A stretch of DNA of 64,000 bases. It comes from Dendrobium chrysotoxum. Taxonomy: Eukaryota > Streptophyta > Magnoliopsida > Asparagales > Orchidaceae. A program made the position numbers and the translations under genes. Numbering within the stretch: the first letter of the stretch is position 1; each line of letters starts with the position of its first letter. Of this stretch, positions 1 to 13,300 are shown in pieces. Location of the stretch: positions 77,317,528 to 77,381,527 of the forward strand of contig CM034312.1 in NCBI GenBank assembly GCA_019925795.1, read 5' to 3'. The notes beneath the pieces were generated by a model. The model saw only the letters and a program-made list of their open reading frames with translations. It was not told where the DNA came from and made no database searches.

Positions 1-1190
1 TCCTAATAAAAATTCACCCCAATCTTCTTTAAAAAGTAAAGTAATTGGTGGTTGACTTCTCTAAATGCTTAAAAAAAAATTGTAATGATTCATATAAGAG
101 CGTGTGCTTTCCCTCATCCCTTGCTTGGGATGATTTCATGTTTTGAACTAAAATCTATATCAAATTAAAATTAGATTTAGAAATGAACATTTTTCCTGTC
201 ATCTTGCAGTTTTCTATCTCATAGGCATCTTTTGCATGCTAATGAATCTATCTCATAATTTTTTTAATCAAGTTGTTCATTCCTATCATAGGATTGGATT
301 TGCCTTGTGAATTTTTCTTCCTTGCATAAGAGAGTGAGCTTTCTTCTCTTATGTTTGAAAGATGATTTTATAACTGAGAAAGTTTTTTTTAGGGATTTAG
401 AAAGGGAGCCAATTGCAAAAATGAAATATACACAAAGTGTATCAAAAGTGAAAAGATGCGCAATGTGTCAAAAATCAAAGGTACACAAAGTGTATCAAAA
501 GTGAAAAGATGCACAAAGTGCGCCACAAAGTCAAAGATGCACAAAGTGCATCAAATAATGAAAAGATGGGTAGTGCGCCAAACTAAGTTAAGGGGCACAA
601 AATGAGCCCAAAATGAATAAGTAAATGGCTTCCCTTTCTTGTAAATCTTTAAATCTCAAAAAATCCATATCTTTTGATATTTGTGATACTTGAACTTAAA
701 AATCATGATCTTGGATTCATCATTGTGCAATGATATCCTATTAGATATAAAAACTATTTCCATGCAAGCAGATTGAGAAGATTCAATTTCTTTCTCTGAT
801 TTAAACCCTTTTGAATTAGATTTCCATTCAACATATATATAAGGGAGAAAGCCCAGTTTAGCTTGTAGGGAGATTAAGCTGGGTTAGCAAAATTAAATCC
901 CTAACCTTTTTAGGTTTAGGTGGAGTCAACCTATATTACTGAACTTTCGAACCTATTCTAAGGTTCAAGATGAATAAGAGGTTAATTTTTCATTTCTAAA
1001 AATAATCTTTTTACTCTCTGATGAAATTTTCACTTTTTACGAAATGTGTGAATCAGACTTCTCTCAAATTAATTGGTAAGTGCTTAACACCTCTTAGTGT
1101 CCCCACTATTGAGTTTGTTTAAATGCTTACCTTATTCTTTTAAAAATTCGTGCACGAAAATATTTTGACCCCAATATATGATTATATCCC
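1..1190. other. AT-rich sequence upstream of the recognisable Ogre-B 3' UTR
   Basis: No gene is recognised here. The stretch is not visibly collinear with Ogre-A, whose 3' UTR similarity begins near 1191. It may be a divergent part of the Ogre-B 3' region or another insertion. The only structure seen is a short degenerate repeat around 429-575. Confidence 0.4.
429..575. repeat. Short tandem repeat, ~53-bp period, degenerate
   Basis: The motif TACACAAAGTGTATCAAAAG occurs at 429 and 482, followed by shorter variants with the core GCACAAAGTGC near 519-550. CACAAAGTG recurs with flanking bases that make small inverted repeats (GCACAAAGTGC). Confidence 0.6.
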
Positions 1191-3239
1191 ATTCTTAAGG
1201 ACTGATATGAGTCTCACATTTATTATATTTTTCTCTTTTGAGTTCTGGTTGTGTGGGTGTTTCCCCCCCTCTTTATTTCCCTAATTTCACTCGTTAGTTT
1301 GAGTGTGGCCTGGGATTTCAAAGTCATTGACTTAGATCCCATAGGGGATGTGACACTGGGTCCATACCAACCTGTATTTGGCAGGAACGGTAATGTTGAT
1401 CCACAATCCTAATTTAAATTTCTTTTCTACGTTAATTTTGTTATGCTTGTTCCCCCAGTTTTATTCATGTGGCGAATGTGGCCTGGGTTATCAAAGCCAA
1501 TCCTACCTCCCTCTCTTTGTGTTCTAATCATTAGAGGATATCTCGTACTAGGAGTAACTCATGGATATGGTAAACGTTCCCTCTACCGCGTGTTACCTTC
1601 AACAGTACGGGATAAACTTAATCTATGATTCTGAATAAATAAAAAAATATGCAAAATAAAAATGTGCATTGATAAATTAAAAGAGGGAAGCTCTTAGTAG
1701 AGCAGAACATGTTGCCCTTGTCACAGGTGGAACCCGGTAATACTCTTTAAGATCTCAAATTCTCCAAGCTTGTCCTTCTGCTCTCCTTCAAAGCATCTAA
1801 GTGATCGCTTCAAAGATGAATCTACACTCGTGTTGTTGTGATCCTTTACAATCATAATAGTCTTTGTTAGTGATGTGACACACCTTATTCTAGGTGTCAA
1901 CATCACACCACTGAGTGCTTTAATCCTCTAGCCAGAAGATTAGCTCTCTAGTTTCCTTTAACAATCTACTTCTTCATCCCTACTCTGCTCTCGGCCACCA
2001 GAGTAGTTCCATGGATATATTAGTGTTGCTCCCACCTCCCACAGGGTCCCATTAGTCAGGGTGGTTGTTACCGCTGTGGTGATTAATACTTATTAATCTT
2101 ATTCGTAAGACATTACCCTCGGTAGAGAGTGTGTCCCCTCGCTGCCTTGAGTGATTCTTCCAGTAGTGTTGTAGTACACCTGGTCTCAGGTGTTAGCATC
2201 ACTGCCCTGAGGGCTCTGATCTCCTAGCAATAGATCAGCTCTTTCCTTCCTTACAGACCCACTCTCTCATCCGTACTCTACTCTTAGCTGCAAGAGTAGT
2301 TTTACGGATATGTTGGTATTGTTGTCACCTCCTATAGGGTCCCACCAGTTGTTGTGGGTATACCACTATTTTTCTACATGATTATTTCTCTTTGATATAG
2401 TTTTGTTCTCTGTAGTGAGTGTATCCCCCTTGCTACCTCAGTTGTTACTCACTGGGAAGAAGATTACCCCTCTCGCACTCTACTGAGGGTGTACCTTTCC
2501 CTGTTATCCCTCGAGGCATCAGGTTGATGCTTCCAGCTTTTGCATGATCTTGATATTACCTGGGAAGTTCGGCCAGTATTTAGATACTCATGGCCACGAT
2601 GATTTGTCCTCTACCATGTGGTAATCGAAATGCTAGCTTGAGACTTCTTAGTATACTCTTCCCCTTGGAATTCTTCAATCTACCTTTCTCCTTTTTCTCA
2701 CATCCCTACACATGTGTGTGTCAGGATATGGTTGAGATGACTTTCCCCTAATTGCTCTACTATAGGCATATGCGTCGGGTAGGCATCAGATTTTACTTGG
2801 TTGAGAATGCCCGACAGGGTCCCTGGCAGAGGCATTTTTCACCACCTTTTTACCCTGATTATCTCACCATTCTGGTAGACATCAGACTTTACCTTGAGTG
2901 TCTTATTGTTTCCAGCAGACATCAGACCTTACTTGGTTGAGAGTGCCCCCGCAGAGCCCCTGAAGGACATATCTCACTACCACTTTCTCCTAATTGCTCT
3001 ACCATAGGCATATGCGCCGGGTGAGCATCAGACTTTACTTGGTCGAGAGTGCCCCGTAGAGCCCCTGCAAACATATCTCACTACCACTTTCTCCTGATTG
3101 GTCTACCGCAGGCATTCGCGCCGGGTGGGCATCAGACTTTACTTGGTTGAGAATGCCTGACAGAGCCCTTGGAAGGCATATTTCACCACTCTTTTACCCC
3201 GATCATCTTGCTTTGATCAAGCAGACATTAAAATTTACC

Positions 3240-3985
3240 CGGTCGAGAGAGCCCCGATAGAGTCCCTGGGAGGGCCCCCTGATTGTCCTATAAAAGACTA
3301 CGCAGGCATCAAATTTTATGGCTTATTTATTTTTGTTGAGGTCAGGCAGAAGTATTGAGTCACCCCTATTCGCTGTTCTGAAAGGAGCAGGAGGAGACAG
3401 GATCCTTTTACCCTCTATCTTGCTATTTTGAAATGATCAGTTAGGTAGTCAGTTTTACTTACCAGTCGAGAGAGCCCCGATAGAGTCCCTGGGAGGGCAT
3501 TCCTCACCACCTCTTTACTTCGGATGTTCTGTCAAAGACTAAGCAGACTTCCAATTTTGTGGCTTATTTACTTTTGTTGAGGTCAGGCAGAAGTACTGAG
3601 TCACCCCTATCCACTGTTCCGAAAGGACCAGGAGGAGACGGGATCCTTTTACCCTCTATCTTGCTATTTCAAAATGATCAGTTAGGTAGTCAGTTTTACT
3701 TACCGATCGAGAGAGCCCGACAGAGTCCTTGGGAGGCATTCCTCGCCACCCCTTTACTTCAGATGTTCTATCAAAGATTAAGCAGACTTCCAATTTTATG
3801 GCCTATTTACTTTTGTTGAGGTCAGACAGAAGTATTGAGTCACCCCTATCCACTATTCCGAGAGGAGCAGGAGGAGATGGGATCCTTTCACCTTCCATCT
3901 TACTGTTTCAAAATGATCAGTTAGGTAGTCGATTTTACTTACTTGGTTGAGAGAGCCCCGACAGAGTCCCTGGGAGGGCATTCCT
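3240..3985 (+). repeat. ~240-bp tandem repeat array (3 copies) in Ogre-B 3' UTR
   Basis: The phrase GTCAGGCAGAAGTA (third copy GTCAGACAGAAGTA) recurs near 3342, 3582 and 3823, a 240-bp period. Each copy includes a GAGAGAGCCC-type phrase, TGGCTTATTTACTTTTGTTG and an AAATGATCAGTTAGGTAGTC-type phrase. The same unit is found in Ogre-A at 44.3-45.1 kb. Confidence 0.8.
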
Positions 3986-4523
3986 CACCACCCCTTTTCT
4001 TTTCTCTGACTGTCTTGCTCTGATCAAGCAGACATCAGACTTTACTGGGTTGAGAGCACCTTACAGAGCCCCTGCAAGGCACACCTCACCACGTTTCACC
4101 TTCTATCCTACTATTTCGACACGGTCAGGCAGGTAGATGGTTTACCTTACTACTTTACTCTTTGCTCTCTCCTCGGCTCTGCCCTCACTACAGGGAAGGC
4201 AAGGAGAAGATCTCCCCTACTCTGTCACCTTTCGGTGACCTGTTACTACTTTACTGTTTGTTCTCTCCTCGGCTCTGCCCTAACTACAGGGGAAGGCAAG
4301 GAGATGATCTCCCTTACTCTGACACCTCTTGGTGGCCTGTTACTATTTTACTCTATGTTCTCTCCTTAGCTCTACCCCCACCACAGGGTAAGGCAAGAAG
4401 AAGATTCCCCTTTACTCTCTTTCACCTCTTTTGGTGTTCTTTTACTAGGGTTTTTACTTTACTCCTTCTATCACTATAGGTCAATGCCAACACGAGCGGT
4501 TCACTAGTTTATTCGCCACTCCT

Positions 4524-4537
4524 ATTGGGGGTCCATT
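4524..4537 (+). promoter_or_regulatory. Candidate polypurine tract of Ogre-B
   Basis: The G-run ATTGGGGGTCCATT sits directly before the 3' LTR start (TGTTGACC). The homologous position in Ogre-A reads TTGGGGTCCGTT. Position is right for plus-strand DNA priming, but the tract is short and not purely purine. Confidence 0.35.
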
Positions 4538-4895
4538 TGTTGACCTTATTTTTAGCTCAGACCCAGAGCTTGGGTCAACCCAGTTGACCAGGTCAACCTG
4601 GGTTGACCCAATTGACCCATATAGGCCAATTCAAGCTCAAATCAGATCCAAGCCCAATCCAAAGGCTTCAAAGCTCAAGCCCATCTCTCCCATGGACCTA
4701 TTTAACTAGGTTGACCAAGTCAACCCTTGACTTGGTCAACCCAAGTCATAATGGGTCAAATATACCCGTTAAGGACCATTTAAAGCCTTAAACACTTTCC
4801 TAAGGCTCTAAGACTAAAACCATGGCCTAAGACACTAGTTCTCCCTCCTAATTGAATAAGGATTTAATCTAGGCCATCCATCATGAGCCCTAGCA

Positions 4896-4903
4896 TATAA
4901 ATA
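4896..4903 (+). promoter_or_regulatory. TATA box of the Ogre-B LTR
   Basis: TATAAATA lies about 360 bp inside the LTR and about 40 bp upstream of the CT repeat, the expected place for the U3 core promoter. The same position in Ogre-A reads TTTAAATA. Confidence 0.5.
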
Positions 4904-5600
4904 CCCCTCTTAGGGAAACTTAGAGGAGACTTTTTGATATCTCTCTCTCTCTCTCTCTCTAAGACCCCTCAACCCGAGATCTTTGGAGAGAAGACTCCCC
5001 TCGAATCTCCCCACCTTTCCCAGCCTAGACCCACCATCCAAAGCTCGCCGGCGGCAGGATCTCCGGCGAACCTAGGCTAGCAAACTTCCAAGGCGTTTTC
5101 CCATCAATCCAGGCGTTGGGAGCTCGCGATTCCTTCTACAAAAAAAAGCGTGGACAATCTACAAGTTCAGAGAACCCTTAAGCGGTCCAAACTGTCCACT
5201 AACCAAGGTAAAAACTCAAACCCTAATTAGAAACACATAGGGTTAAATAGCATTTTAGAAAGCTCATTCTAGGCCAAACAAGAACATCTACACGAATGCT
5301 CTTCATGTTTACTATCCATGGTTAAAATTTCAGTTGATTTGATCGAGCCGATTGATCAAACGAGACAAAATACTATTCTTAGGGCGTTCTCGCTGCATGC
5401 ATGAGTTGCGTTCCCTCTCAGCCGTTGATCCTGCAATCAAGGGTCTTGATCTCGCCATCCCGCTGCGTTGGTCCTACAGTAGACCAGATCCGGGGGATCT
5501 GCATTTCGTTCAGCTCAATCCGAGCCATTGATCCATATGGAGGAGGATCGGACGGCTGCAGGGCAATGCTGAGGTGTTTAAGTGGGGTGGGTCCCGCCGC

Positions 5601-5623
5601 GCCAATCATTGCCAATGATTGGC
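5601..5623 (+). repeat. Perfect 11-bp-arm palindrome in Ogre-B LTR
   Basis: GCCAATCATTG and CAATGATTGGC are separated by one base. It occupies the same place as the hairpins at 27447 (Ogre-A) and 14621 (LTR-C, other strand), just before the AT-rich tract. Confidence 0.8.
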
Positions 5624-5689
5624 CGCAGTTAGCGCGGCCAATCATAAGCTGCCACGTGGTGGGCCGGTTTAAAAAATATTTTAAATTTC

Positions 5690-6783
5690 ATTTTATTATT
5701 ATTATTATTATTATTTTAAATGGTTTTAATATTACTATTATTATTATTATTATTAATATTATTATAATATCAATATTAATAATAATATTATTATTATTTT
5801 AATAATATTATTATTATGTTAATATTTATATTATTATAATAATAATATTTATTATTATTAAAATTATTATAATATCAATATTATTAATAATAATATTATT
5901 ATGTTAATATTTATATTATTATAATATCAATATTTAATATTATTAATATTATTATAATATCAATATTATTATTATTATTATTAATATTATTTTAATAATA
6001 TTATTATTATGTTAATATTTATATTATTATAATATTAATATTTACTATTATTAATATTATTTTAATATCAATATTATTATTAATAATAATATTATTATTA
6101 TGTTAATATTTATGTTATTATAATATTAACATTTATTATTATTATTATTATTATTATTATGTCAATATTATTATTAATAATATTGTTATTATTTTAATAA
6201 TATTATTATTATTTTAATATTTATATTATTATAATATTAATATTTATTATTATTAATATTATTATAATATCAATATTATTATTAATAATAATATTATTAT
6301 TTTAATAATATTTTTATTATGTTAATATTTATATTATTATAATATTATTACTTACTATTATTAATATTATTATAGTATCAATATTATTATTATTATTATT
6401 ATTAATATTATTTTAATAATAATATTGTTATGTTAATATTTATATTATTATAATATTATTATTTACTATTTTAAATATTATTATAATATTAATATTATTA
6501 TCAATAATATTATTATCATTTTAATAATATTATTATTATGTTAGTATTTATATTATTATAATATTAATATTTACTATTATTAGTATTATTATAATAACAA
6601 TATTATTATCAATAATAATAATATTATTTTAATAATATTATCATTATGTTAGTATTTATATTATTATAATATTAATATTTACTATTATTAATATTATTAT
6701 AATATCAATATTACTAATAATAATATTATTATTATTTTAACAATATTATTATTATGTTAATATTTATTTTGTTATAATATTAA

Positions 6784-6818
<35 letters not shown>

Positions 6819-7190
6819 ATATCAATATTATTCTTAATGATATTATTGTTATTTTAATAATAATATTGTCATGTTAGTATTCATATTATTATAATATTAA
6901 TATTTATTATTATTAACATTATTATAATATCAATATTATTACTAATAATAATATTATTTTTTAATAATGATATTATTATGTTAAATATTCATGTTATTAT
7001 AATATTAATAGTTTATTATTAACATTATTTTAATATTATTATATTAATTATAATATTATTATTTTAATAATATTATTATATTATTAATACTTTGAAATTA
7101 TTTTAACTATTATTATATTATTATTAATATTTTTAAAACTATTTTTTTATTATTATGACTTATTACTTATTTTAAAATCCAGAGATTTTA
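5690..7190 (+). repeat. 1.5-kb (ATT)n / AATATTATTATT low-complexity tract
   Basis: Almost only A and T. ATT/TAA triplets are interspersed with a recurring longer phrase (about 60-130 bp) containing GTTAATATTTATATTATTAT. Many stretches are self-complementary (TTAATAATATTATTAATAAT type). Corresponding, shorter tracts lie in both Ogre-A LTRs. Confidence 0.9.
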
Positions 7191-9857
7191 TTTTAAATTT
7201 ATTAATTATTTTTAAATATTAACTATTTTTAATTATTTAAAAAATTATTTTTAAACCTACTTAACTTCAAAAATTCATATCTCCGTCATTTTAAATCGGA
7301 TTTTTGCATACAATACCTCGTTCTTTTCAGAATAATGAGAACTTTAACTTGAAACTATTTTCTATAACCAGATCTGTCCTTTCTGGATGATTTATGTGTT
7401 ACTTAACTATTTAATTATTTGAATATTATTTAATTAATATAATTAATTATTTTGAAATGAAAATTATTTTAAAACCTCCCTTGGTGGCTGGTGGATCTCT
7501 CATACATATATATCTGAATTATTTTCAAATTACCTTATTTTAAAACTTATTTTTGTTTATTTATTAATTTATGTGTATTTTAAAATATTTTGAAATTACA
7601 TATATTAATAAATTATTTAATTTTGGGAGATTCACCTTTGAAATTTTAAACATAGACTGATCCTATAAATAGCATTCATATGAGAGAAGGATTAGTGGTT
7701 GATTGTGTTCCAATCATTCACTAGTCACTTTAATAGGCTGATTTTACTTATTATTTCGTAGTCCTTGCATGTGTAGGATGCACACAAGCATCTAGCTTAG
7801 GCTCTCCAAGATCTAAGTACATGTTTGGTGTGGTTATATTTACTGCATTTCCCTTATGCTATTCCCAAGGTTAGTTAAGACATTGATTTAAACCCATTTA
7901 ACGTAGTGACACCTTAAGGACAATAATTTAGGACCCGTCTAGCGAACTTAGAAAAATTCTAGGATTTAGGATAGAACCCCAAACGGCTTGAAATTTGAAA
8001 CACTTAAACTTAGTAACATCCTAAACCCCTTAGAATTTTCTAGAAATTTTTAGGACTCATTAAACCCCTTAACTGATTAACCCTAATTTACCCTTTAATT
8101 AGGACTTGATAACTTTAGAAAATTAAAATAAATCTATTTTAAATTATAAAAATACCCATAATAAATCAAACTCTTTAGAATTTAGTCCCTAATCTATGAA
8201 AATTAAAATCCCTCTAATTGGACCTTAATCTGAGCTTTAATTTAATTTTGATTAAAAATCACCTTTTAATTAAATTAAATAATTTAAAATTATTAAAAAT
8301 TCCAAATTTTTCCCAAACACTTGGGAACACTTCTTTGGGTCATTCCTGACCTTTGGGGGTGATTCCAACCAGTTTGGAACTGATTTGGATTAATATCACT
8401 AAAACAGCCCTTTAATTAAATAATTTCGATAATTCACTAAATAACCAAAACTTTGAAAATTCATAACTAATTATAGAAAACTCAAAATTGGACAAACTCA
8501 AAGGAATTCAACTCACATTAGGGTATAGTATTTATTAAAAATTTTAAGATTCCAGAGATCAACTTAAATCAAAAAGTCAACAATCCGGTCAAACTTAGTT
8601 AAAAATGAGACCAAGACTTCAGAAATTCATAACTTTGGATAAAAGAATCCAAATTGGGCATGCTTACAGTCTAACTGATCGGGTTAAAGTATATTATTTT
8701 ATAAAAATATTAATTATTCACAAACCTCTTTTAATCAAAAAGTTAATTTTGGACCCCTTTGACTTAGTGGATAGGGTGACCCCGGACCTCCTGAAAACCA
8801 CTAACTCAACTTAAATTTTAGAAAACATTCCCCTTAACCTAAAACTAGCACAGTAACATAATAATAAATAAGTTGATATGCCCCTTTCTTTTAATCTTCA
8901 ACCAACTAAATCAGCCTAATTAACCCATGGTTACTATTGGGTAACCCAGGCCAACGAAGCTATTGACTTAGCCCCAAAGAAGGTGAAATAAACTTCACGG
9001 CCTCGGTGTGAAATAAAGGTAGTAATCATCGAACTCTTAAAATATACCTAATTTGATCTTTAATGCATTAATACTCAAACTCAAATCTAAACCTCTCCTC
9101 CAGACTTACAACAAACCTGGACACTAGATAACTTCAATTAACTACCCAGCTTAGAATCTATCTCAGCTACACAGCCCTTTACACGCACTTAGATGGTTTT
9201 CTAGGGCACCACTTCTAGAACTAGGCTAGGTCGATGTTTAATTTTATGTTGTGTGCCAAGTTTTCTGAGATTTCACTGCATGTTGTGATTGAGATGATAT
9301 TGGTGTGTTTGCTTACTTTTACTGCACTCTGGGAATTGATGTGATGACACGATAGATTACCCATAGGTTAGGATTGACTTTGATACTAATGACATTTTCT
9401 TCAGGTGGCCATGCTCATACATCGCTAATAAAAGGGGGGCAATAATCATTATTTAAACACTGACATTATTTTATGCAGGTGCTTCAGAAATTGCTCAGCC
9501 CCCTTAAATAAATGAGGGCTAAAATAATAAATCATTATAAATTACTACAGGTTCTCCAGAGTCTGCTTAGCCCTCAAAACAATTAAGAGCATGGCCAAGT
9601 GTGGCTGTGATGAGTATTTTCATTTCTATATAAACTGCTTCGGATGACTTTTATTAGGATAACCATGCAAGTGAGTCTAGATTTTACTGCTTTCATTTAA
9701 TTTAAATTATTTGTAATATTGGTCAAGAGTAGTGAAACTTCATTTTGAGTGGGGATGCAAAAATCCAAATGTTGGATTTCAAAAAGGAAAGGACACCCAA
9801 TATGAGGATAGTCCTTTTCTATTTGAAAATCCAAATTTGGATCATTCTACTATCCAA

Positions 9858-9932
9858 GGAGTCCAAGGAAGAGGAGATCCAAGGAGTCTAAGGAAGAGGA
9901 GATCCCGAAGTCCAAGGAAGAGAAGATCAAGA
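9858..9932 (+). repeat. 25-bp purine-rich tandem repeat in the LTR tail (3 units)
   Basis: Unit GGAGTCCAAGGAAGAGGAGA plus TCCAA, period 25. Copy number differs between LTRs: about two at 30.92 kb and four at 50.15 kb. Short ORFs rich in Ser/Arg here are products of the repeat. Confidence 0.75.
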
Positions 9933-10080
9933 AGTTAAAGATAGAGTATCCCACTCAAAATAACTTGCGTCTGTTTTTATTTGATTGAAAAAATATAGGT
10001 TTTGAAAAAGTGTTTAATTTTCTTTGGGAAAGTTAAATTTCTAGAATTTTGATTTTATAACCGAACACTTATTATGAATA

Positions 10081-10375
10081 ATATATCACCTCGAAAGGTG
10101 AATATATCATTCTCTAATAGGTTCAGATTATAAATCTGTATTTACCCTGATTATCGTAGTCAAACTCAAGTGGAAACAACATATGATCTCAAAAGATCAA
10201 AATGATGTTAAATCCAATGTTTAACTATAATAATCTAGTAAAAAGATCATTAATTTCATAATCAAGATCACGATAATAGTACGATATATCTTTCCAAGGA
10301 AAGAGGATATCGTCTATTATCGATCATTTGAAAATGACGATAATGATTGTTATCTTTTGAATTTTCAAAAGATAA
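10081..10375. repeat. Array of six consecutive short hairpins at the distal end of LTR-C
   Basis: Stems: CACCT/AGGTG at 10087-10100; CAGATT/AATCTG at 10124-10138; TGATCT/AGATCA at 10184-10199; a ~60-nt near-perfect stem-loop at 10266-10325 (loop AA between CTTTCC and GGAAAG); TCATTT/AAATGA at 10324-10337; and TTATCTTTTGAA/TTCAAAAGATAA at 10350-10375 with a 2-nt loop. No comparable array is seen in the other LTRs at this position. Confidence 0.75.
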
Positions 10376-13300
10376 TTAATTAAAGGTTTTGAAAAGTTTG
10401 ATTTTGAAATCAGGTCTGGGTTTCTAAATCTCCTACGAGCGCAAGCCCTCGTAGTTAATTACATCATAGGAAACCAAAAATTTCCTACGAAAACTCTCGA
10501 TTAAAATAGCGATATGAATTTCATTTAAGATTTCAAAGCTTGATATCAAGGAAGGTTAAGGGACTGAAAATTCAATAGGGATTGGTTCAAGGTTGAACAC
10601 TTATTTCTGGAGTCAAAGGAAGAAGAGTAGGAGGTGCCTTGAGATTCTGAATTACTCCAGAAACACCCCAACCTATCCTAAGTGTTGGGCTTGAATTAGA
10701 TTGAAAGAGATTTTTAATGTTTGAGTGATTAATTTTATTAGAAACTGGGAATTAGATTCCCGAAAGGTTGAGGTCTTAAGATTGAAGACATGCCTTAGAA
10801 CTTAAGTCTAAAATGGGTACTGAGAACCAGTGACCCAAAACCTAACTAATGCAATGCAATCTGGACTTATCCCGGCCTAGATTGGGGAGCCAGCTAAACC
10901 ACCTAAACGCTTTAAAACCATGAGTCAAAGTCTTTAAATATAGAGTGGTTAGGGACATTGATTAAGATTGGTTTAAAGAATTGGGGTCGACATCTAGAGC
11001 AGATCTTAATTGACCCCTTAACATATGTTGGGTTAAATGCTTAAGCTAGAAATACAATTAAAGATTTAGACTCAATTTTAATTTGTTACTAATGCGATGC
11101 ATGCTAGTTGACTCGATGAAATGCTTAAATCAAAATGAAGCAGTTTTAAAATAGGCTTAAAAATAGGTTTTATCCTAGAGATTGCACAACATCCACTTGG
11201 ACAGAACTGTACCCTAATAGGTCAGGTGGTCTGCCAGAACCCGCAGGCGGGGAGGTGCCTAACAAGGTAGAGAAAAGTCAATATGAATGCATGAAAAACT
11301 CCCGGCGAGTCTGGGCTTACTTCTTAAGAGCGTTAGAGTTTCTATCTGAGCTTAAAATTTTAAATTTTGTTTAAATAGAAAAGGTTGATGACCGTACCCT
11401 CACGAGCCTCCGATCGGGTTCCAGGCTAAAACAAAATCGACATGCAATAAGCGCCAAGTAAACTACTAAAAGCATGCGGGTCCTTAATCGCAATCAACAT
11501 CAAGTAATCAAATGAATCAAATAATTAAATTAATTAAATAAATGCTCAAACTGAAAGTCCATATGGCAAGTGCCACTTAATTATACAACCCAGGGTCTGC
11601 AGGAAAGTAAAGTGGCCGGGTACCACTGACTACAACCCGAATTCTACTCCTAAGACTCAAATGACTTTGAGATTTGAGATTCTTCTCGTTCTTCACTTCT
11701 TCGCCTTCTTGGAACTCCTTGGATCGTCGGGTCTGGATATCCAAATGAAAAGAAACTCCCCCTGAATAGGGGTGTTAACTTTTCTCTTTGGATATTTGAA
11801 ATTCATCCTAATTTGGATCTCCAAATGGATAGGAACTCTCCCCTAAGGGATGTTCCTTCCTCTTTGGATTCCAAATTGGATGTTTAAGTATCTCAATCTC
11901 AAAGTACTTTAAATTTACAACTCAATTTACATTCAAATTACATCTATTAAAAAATTAAAAATCTAGACTCAACAACCTGCAGGGTTATCCTAATAATCAA
12001 CAGTTTATTTTTGACATCCCAAGCAGTTATATATTTGAAATTAAAATACTCAATCACAGCCACACTTGTCATGCTCTTTTTGATTTAAAGGGGGACTTAA
12101 GCAATTTTCTGGAGCACCTGTGCAATTTAATAATTATAATTTTGCCCCCTTTTAATTTATGCCCTGTATGAGCATGCCCACCTGCATAAGATTGAATTAG
12201 TACAAATCGTCCCTAGCCTAGGGGTAGATCTATCGTACATATCACAGAATGCAGAAAATAAATAAACAATCACAGCAATTCTATGTCTAGCAAACAGCAT
12301 GCAGTGAAAGCTCGAAAACTCGGCACACAGCAGAAAAGTAAACATCGGCCTAGCCTAAAACTAGAGTTGGTTGTCCTAGCAAACCATCTAAAGTGTGTGA
12401 AGTAGGCTGTGTGGCTTTGATATGTCCTAAATAGGCAATTGATTGAAGTTGTTTAAAGTTCTGGTTGGTTGAAAGGCTTAAGGGGGATCTAATTTGAATT
12501 TAAATATTAATGACTTGAACTTGATTTTAAACTTGATTTTAATTGTTTGGTGGATATCACCTTTGTTGCACACCGAGGCCGTGAAGTTTATTTCACCTTC
12601 CTTGGGGCTAATTTAATAGCCTCGTAGGCCTGGGTTACCCAGTGGTACCCGATATAATCAAGTGATTTGAGTTTGATTAAGGTTTGAAAGTTGATTAAAT
12701 TTTTAATTAAGTTTGGTTGGTTGCTGATTTTAAGTTTGAATTAGTGTTTTCTGGAATTTTGAATGATTTATTGAATTTTGGAATTTTTTGATTATTTTAT
12801 TCATTTAATTCAAGGGTCAAAATTTGACTTTTTGATTTAAAAGGTTTTCTGAAAAGTTAATATTTTATTAAAATACTAGACCTTAATACGATCAATTAGA
12901 TAGTAAGTACACTGAAATTGGATTTTTCTACATTTTACTATGAAGGTTTGAAGTTTTGACTTGAATTTGACCTAAGTTTGACCAAAAGTTGACTTTTTCA
13001 AAATTGATTAATTTCTGGAAACTTAACATTTTAAATAAATATTAGACCTTAATATGAGTTGAATTCCTTTGAGTTTGCTCAATTTGGAGTTCATTTTAAT
13101 TAGTTATGAATTTTTGAAGTTTTGAGTATTTATTGAATTTTTGAAATTGTTTAATTAGGGCCATTTTTATGATTTGAATCCAAATGATCTCCAAACTCCT
13201 TGGAATCAACTCCAAAGGTCAGGAATGACCTAAGGGGTGATTTCCAAGTGTTTGGAAATTTTCTAGAATTTTTAATTATTTTTAATTAATTAATTTAATT

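Larger units (their letters stand above)
1191..4537 (+). other. Ogre-B 3' untranslated region
   Basis: Non-coding block between the polyprotein (outside the window) and the 3' LTR. It follows Ogre-A 41.9-45.7 kb in order: the phrase GTGGCCTGGGTTATCAAAGC and relatives, then ~300-bp repeats with TTAGCATCAC (about 1860-2450), then ~107-240-bp repeats with GGCATCAGACTTTACTTGGT, then ~240-bp repeats, then repeats with CTCTCCTCGGCTCTGCCCT. Short ORFs here are repeat artefacts with no family resemblance. Confidence 0.7.
4538..9977 (+). repeat. Ogre-B 3' LTR, left segment
   Basis: Starts TGTTGACC and proceeds through the GTCAAC-rich U3, a TATA site, a CT microsatellite (about 4941-4962), a GC hairpin, a 1.5-kb (ATT)n tract and the conserved tail containing GTGCTTCAGAAATTGCTCAG. 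It breaks within the phrase CTTGCGTCTGTTTT, which continues at 24489. Together the two segments make an LTR of about 6.85 kb. Confidence 0.8.

Noticed and set aside
3559..4479. Leu/Ser-rich small membrane-like ORFs
   Set aside because: Each is a translation of the 240-bp or GGCTCTGCCCT-type repeats; the same text recurs at 44.4-45.6 kb in Ogre-A.
5401..5802. 133-codon plus-strand frame in the Ogre-B LTR
   Set aside because: It runs into the (ATT)n tract (poly-Ile), is not preserved in the other LTRs, and overlaps the hairpin.
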